Assembly (NCBI GenBank): GCA_036563895.1
Contig: DATCLN010000028.1
Span: forward strand, 1 to 7,497
Direction: 5' to 3'
From: ZCTH02-B3 sp036563895
Lineage (GTDB): Bacteria > Bacillota > Bacilli > Paenibacillales > Paenibacillaceae
DNA: 7,497 bases
Part shown: one piece after another, positions 6,350-7,497 of the stretch
How the letters are laid out: every line of letters starts with the position of its first letter
Numbering within the stretch: position 1 is the stretch's first letter
Notes under the pieces: model-generated
The model's database searches: none
The model's input: only the letters and a program-made list of their open reading frames with translations
What the model was told of the DNA's origin: nothing
Program-made: the position numbers and the translations under genes

Positions 6350-6398
6350 ACCGGCCGGCCGCTGCGGCAACGCGACGGCATGCGGTCGCGATCGAGTT

Positions 6399-6403
6399 GG
6401 GGG
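6399..6403 (+). promoter_or_regulatory. ygxA: Ribosome binding site supporting the GTG start of ygxA
   Basis: GGGGG ends nine bases before GTG 6413. The alternative in-frame ATG at 6380 has no comparable site, so the GTG is preferred. Confidence 0.5.
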
Positions 6404-6412
6404 TTGACCGGC

Positions 6413-7300
6413 GTGGAACTGAAAGCGTTGGAAGATGCGGGAAGCCGCTGCGCCCACGTCCTTCGCCAGGAAGAAGGACTCGTCGGACTGATGTGGGTTC
6501 CGTTTCCGTTTTCGGATCAACCGTTTGCGATCGGGGTGCACGGTCTGCTGCTCGCGCTCAACCGGAACGCCCCTCCGGAAGGCGTGACGGAGCATTGGAA
6601 ATGGGGCGAGGCGAACATTGAAGTCCTGCGGATGCCGCCGGGGCGGCTGGATGAGCTGCTGGCCGCCGACGACAATGGCCGCTGGGCGCACTGGCTGGCC
6701 CGGGGCGAGATTCTGGACGATCCGGAAGGCGCCCTGGCCGGGTACCGCCGGATGCTGACCGACTGGCCGCAGGGCGAGCGGGACCGGAAATTGCTCGGGG
6801 AGTTTTCGCGGTTTCTGGAGATGTGCGTGCGGGCCAAGCAGGACATGAAGGAAGGCCGCGTGGCGGACGCTTTTTCCCATATCGTCGATTCGATCCACCA
6901 CTGGGCCCGCATCGTGATGCTGGAGGAAGGGCTTCATCCGGGCCTGAGGGTCTGGAACGAAGTCCGGCGGATCAATCCGGGCATTTACAAGCTGTTCGAG
7001 GAGCTCACCACCAGCGGCGAATCGGCGGAAAAGCGCGTGCAGCTTCTGCTTCTGGCGTGCGAATTCGCCGTGCTGACCAAAATGCAATCGTCGTGCGCGC
7101 TGCTGCTGCGCATTCTCGCCAGCCGCGCCGCGCCGTGGACCGTGCAGGAACTCATGCGGCATCCGCAGCTTCGCGGGCTGGATCTGAACCTGGCTCTGGT
7201 GCTGCAGATGCTCGTCAAGCGCGGCCACGTCCGGGAAGAGATCCCGGCCCTGCCGCTCGGCTCGGAAATGCCGGTTGAAGTGCGTTACGCGGCGGTTTAA
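6413..7300 (+). CDS. ygxA: YgxA-like nucleotidyltransferase-fold protein
   Basis: From GTG 6413 the product has 295 residues, close to B. subtilis YgxA, which also lies between ygzB and an rRNA operon. The family is described as nucleotidyltransferase-like at the N-terminus, followed by a helical substrate-binding domain and a C-terminal helix-turn-helix. Here residues 1 to about 120 are the alpha/beta part (GLVGLMWVPFPFSDQPFAIGVHGLLLAL, short segments of 22-48). Residues about 121-225 are helical (FSRFLEMCVRAKQDMKEGRV, then AFSHIVDSIHHWARIVMLE). Residues about 226-295 look like a small helical DNA-binding-type domain (PWTVQELMRHPQLRGL). The GS-x(n)-DxD signature of active nucleotidyltransferases is not seen, so activity is doubtful. 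ATG 6380 would add 11 residues (MRSRSSWGLTG) without family resemblance. No promoter was recognised for it. The biological role is unknown; identification rests on both sequence pattern and gene order. Confidence 0.85.
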   Translation: MELKALEDAGSRCAHVLRQEEGLVGLMWVPFPFSDQPFAIGVHGLLLALNRNAPPEGVTEHWKWGEANIEVLRMPPGRLDELLAADDNGRWAHWLARGEILDDPEGALAGYRRMLTDWPQGERDRKLLGEFSRFLEMCVRAKQDMKEGRVADAFSHIVDSIHHWARIVMLEEGLHPGLRVWNEVRRINPGIYKLFEELTTSGESAEKRVQLLLLACEFAVLTKMQSSCALLLRILASRAAPWTVQELMRHPQLRGLDLNLALVLQMLVKRGHVREEIPALPLGSEMPVEVRYAAV

Positions 7301-7338
7301 AACGGCGGTATTACCGGCAAAAAAACGTGTTTGGGGTG

Positions 7339-7368
7339 TTGCGAAAGTCACCCGATCTGTGCTATATT
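7339..7368 (+). promoter_or_regulatory. rRNA operon promoter
   Basis: TTGCGA (7339-7344), an 18-bp spacer and TGC-TATATT (TATATT at 7363-7368, with an extended TGn) precede the rRNA leader. The surroundings are AT-rich compared with the rest of the window, including A7 at about 7319-7325 upstream, which could act as an UP element. Start is predicted near 7375. TATTAT at 7365-7370 is an alternative -10. Only one promoter is evident, whereas many Bacillus rrn operons have two. Confidence 0.75.
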
Positions 7369-7377
7369 ATAAAAGCT

Positions 7378-7393
7378 GCCGCCGCGAGGCGGC
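7378..7393 (+). ncRNA. GNRA-loop hairpin at the 5' end of the pre-rRNA leader
   Basis: GCCGCC, loop GCGA and GGCGGC form a perfect 6-bp stem closed by a GNRA-type tetraloop. It starts about three bases after the predicted transcription start. No T-tract follows, so it is not a terminator; it may protect the 5' end or take part in processing. Confidence 0.55.
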
Positions 7394-7399
7394 CGGTTC

Positions 7400-7417
7400 G
7401 CTCTTTGAAAACTGAAC
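7400..7417 (+). promoter_or_regulatory. boxA-like antitermination element in the rRNA leader
   Basis: GCTCTTTGAAAACTGAAC matches the leader motif found before 16S rRNA in many Firmicutes and closely resembles boxA (TGCTCTTTAACA). boxA RNA is bound by NusB and S10 (NusE) to give processive transcription of untranslated rRNA. Function is inferred from the motif and position. Confidence 0.75.
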
Positions 7418-7480
7418 ACCGAGCGCGAGGACCACGTTGGTTCCTTTGCAACGCTTATTCGAGCCAGATTGGCTTGACCA

Positions 7481-7497
7481 TTTTCCTGGAGAGTTTG
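7481..7497 (+). rRNA. rrs: 16S ribosomal RNA, first bases only
   Basis: The window ends in AGAGTTTG (7490-7497), the start of the universal 16S 5' primer site, whose first base is E. coli position 8. The mature 5' end is therefore near 7481-7483 (TTTTCCTGG before AGAG). Only about 17 bases are present; the rest lies beyond the window. A small inverted repeat AGCCA/TGGCT (7462-7474) precedes it in the leader. Confidence 0.88.

Noticed and set aside
7301..7330. A terminator between ygxA and the rRNA promoter
   Set aside because: CGGT/ACCG around 7305-7316 gives only a 4-bp stem and is followed by A residues on the plus strand. On the minus strand it is also too weak.

Overview
The window is GC-rich DNA (estimated in the mid-60s percent by eye, not counted). 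It reads as a chromosome segment of a high-GC Bacillales bacterium, most likely Paenibacillaceae (Paenibacillus, Cohnella or Thermobacillus type). The main reason is the order perR, ygzB, ygxA, 16S rRNA, which matches the perR-ygzB-ygxA-rrnD neighbourhood of Bacillus subtilis. The proteins are closest, as far as I recall, to Firmicutes families (GatB, MgtC/SapB, DUF4097 with a LiaI/LiaF-like membrane region, PerR, YgzB, YgxA). No mobile element, CRISPR array, tRNA or phage gene was seen.

Layout. Positions 1-866 hold the 3' part of gatB (tRNA amidotransferase subunit B). Next come an MgtC/SapB-type membrane protein (1077-1775), a spacer with a 13-bp tandem repeat, and a three-helix membrane protein with a DUF4097 beta-solenoid (1925-3223). 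Then follow perR (3281-3712) with its own promoter, a Per-box-like operator and a strong terminator. A membrane-anchored family 18 glycoside hydrolase (3830-5581) sits between perR and its usual neighbours. Convergent to it is ygzB (5772-6137, minus strand), which has a good promoter and a leader of about 175 nt. ygxA (6413-7300) is followed closely by an rRNA promoter, a leader hairpin, a boxA-like element and the first bases of 16S rRNA (to 7497).

How the parts work together. gatB and the rRNA operon serve translation. perR appears to be an autoregulated peroxide sensor in its own transcription unit: its -35 overlaps the stop codon of the upstream gene, its -10 lies inside the palindrome, and a hairpin terminator follows. 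The MgtC-like, DUF4097 and GH18 proteins look like envelope proteins in separate or loosely linked units. I see no evidence that they form one system.

Nothing here amounts to a clearly new multi-gene system. The best leads are the perR operator-promoter overlap, the GH18 protein with a degenerate catalytic signature and unusual accessory domains, the regular 18-residue solenoid with a nearly duplicated coil, the 13-bp tandem repeat before it, and the structured ygzB leader. Long open frames antisense to gatB-mgtC, the DUF4097 gene and GH18 are best explained by GC-rich codon bias.
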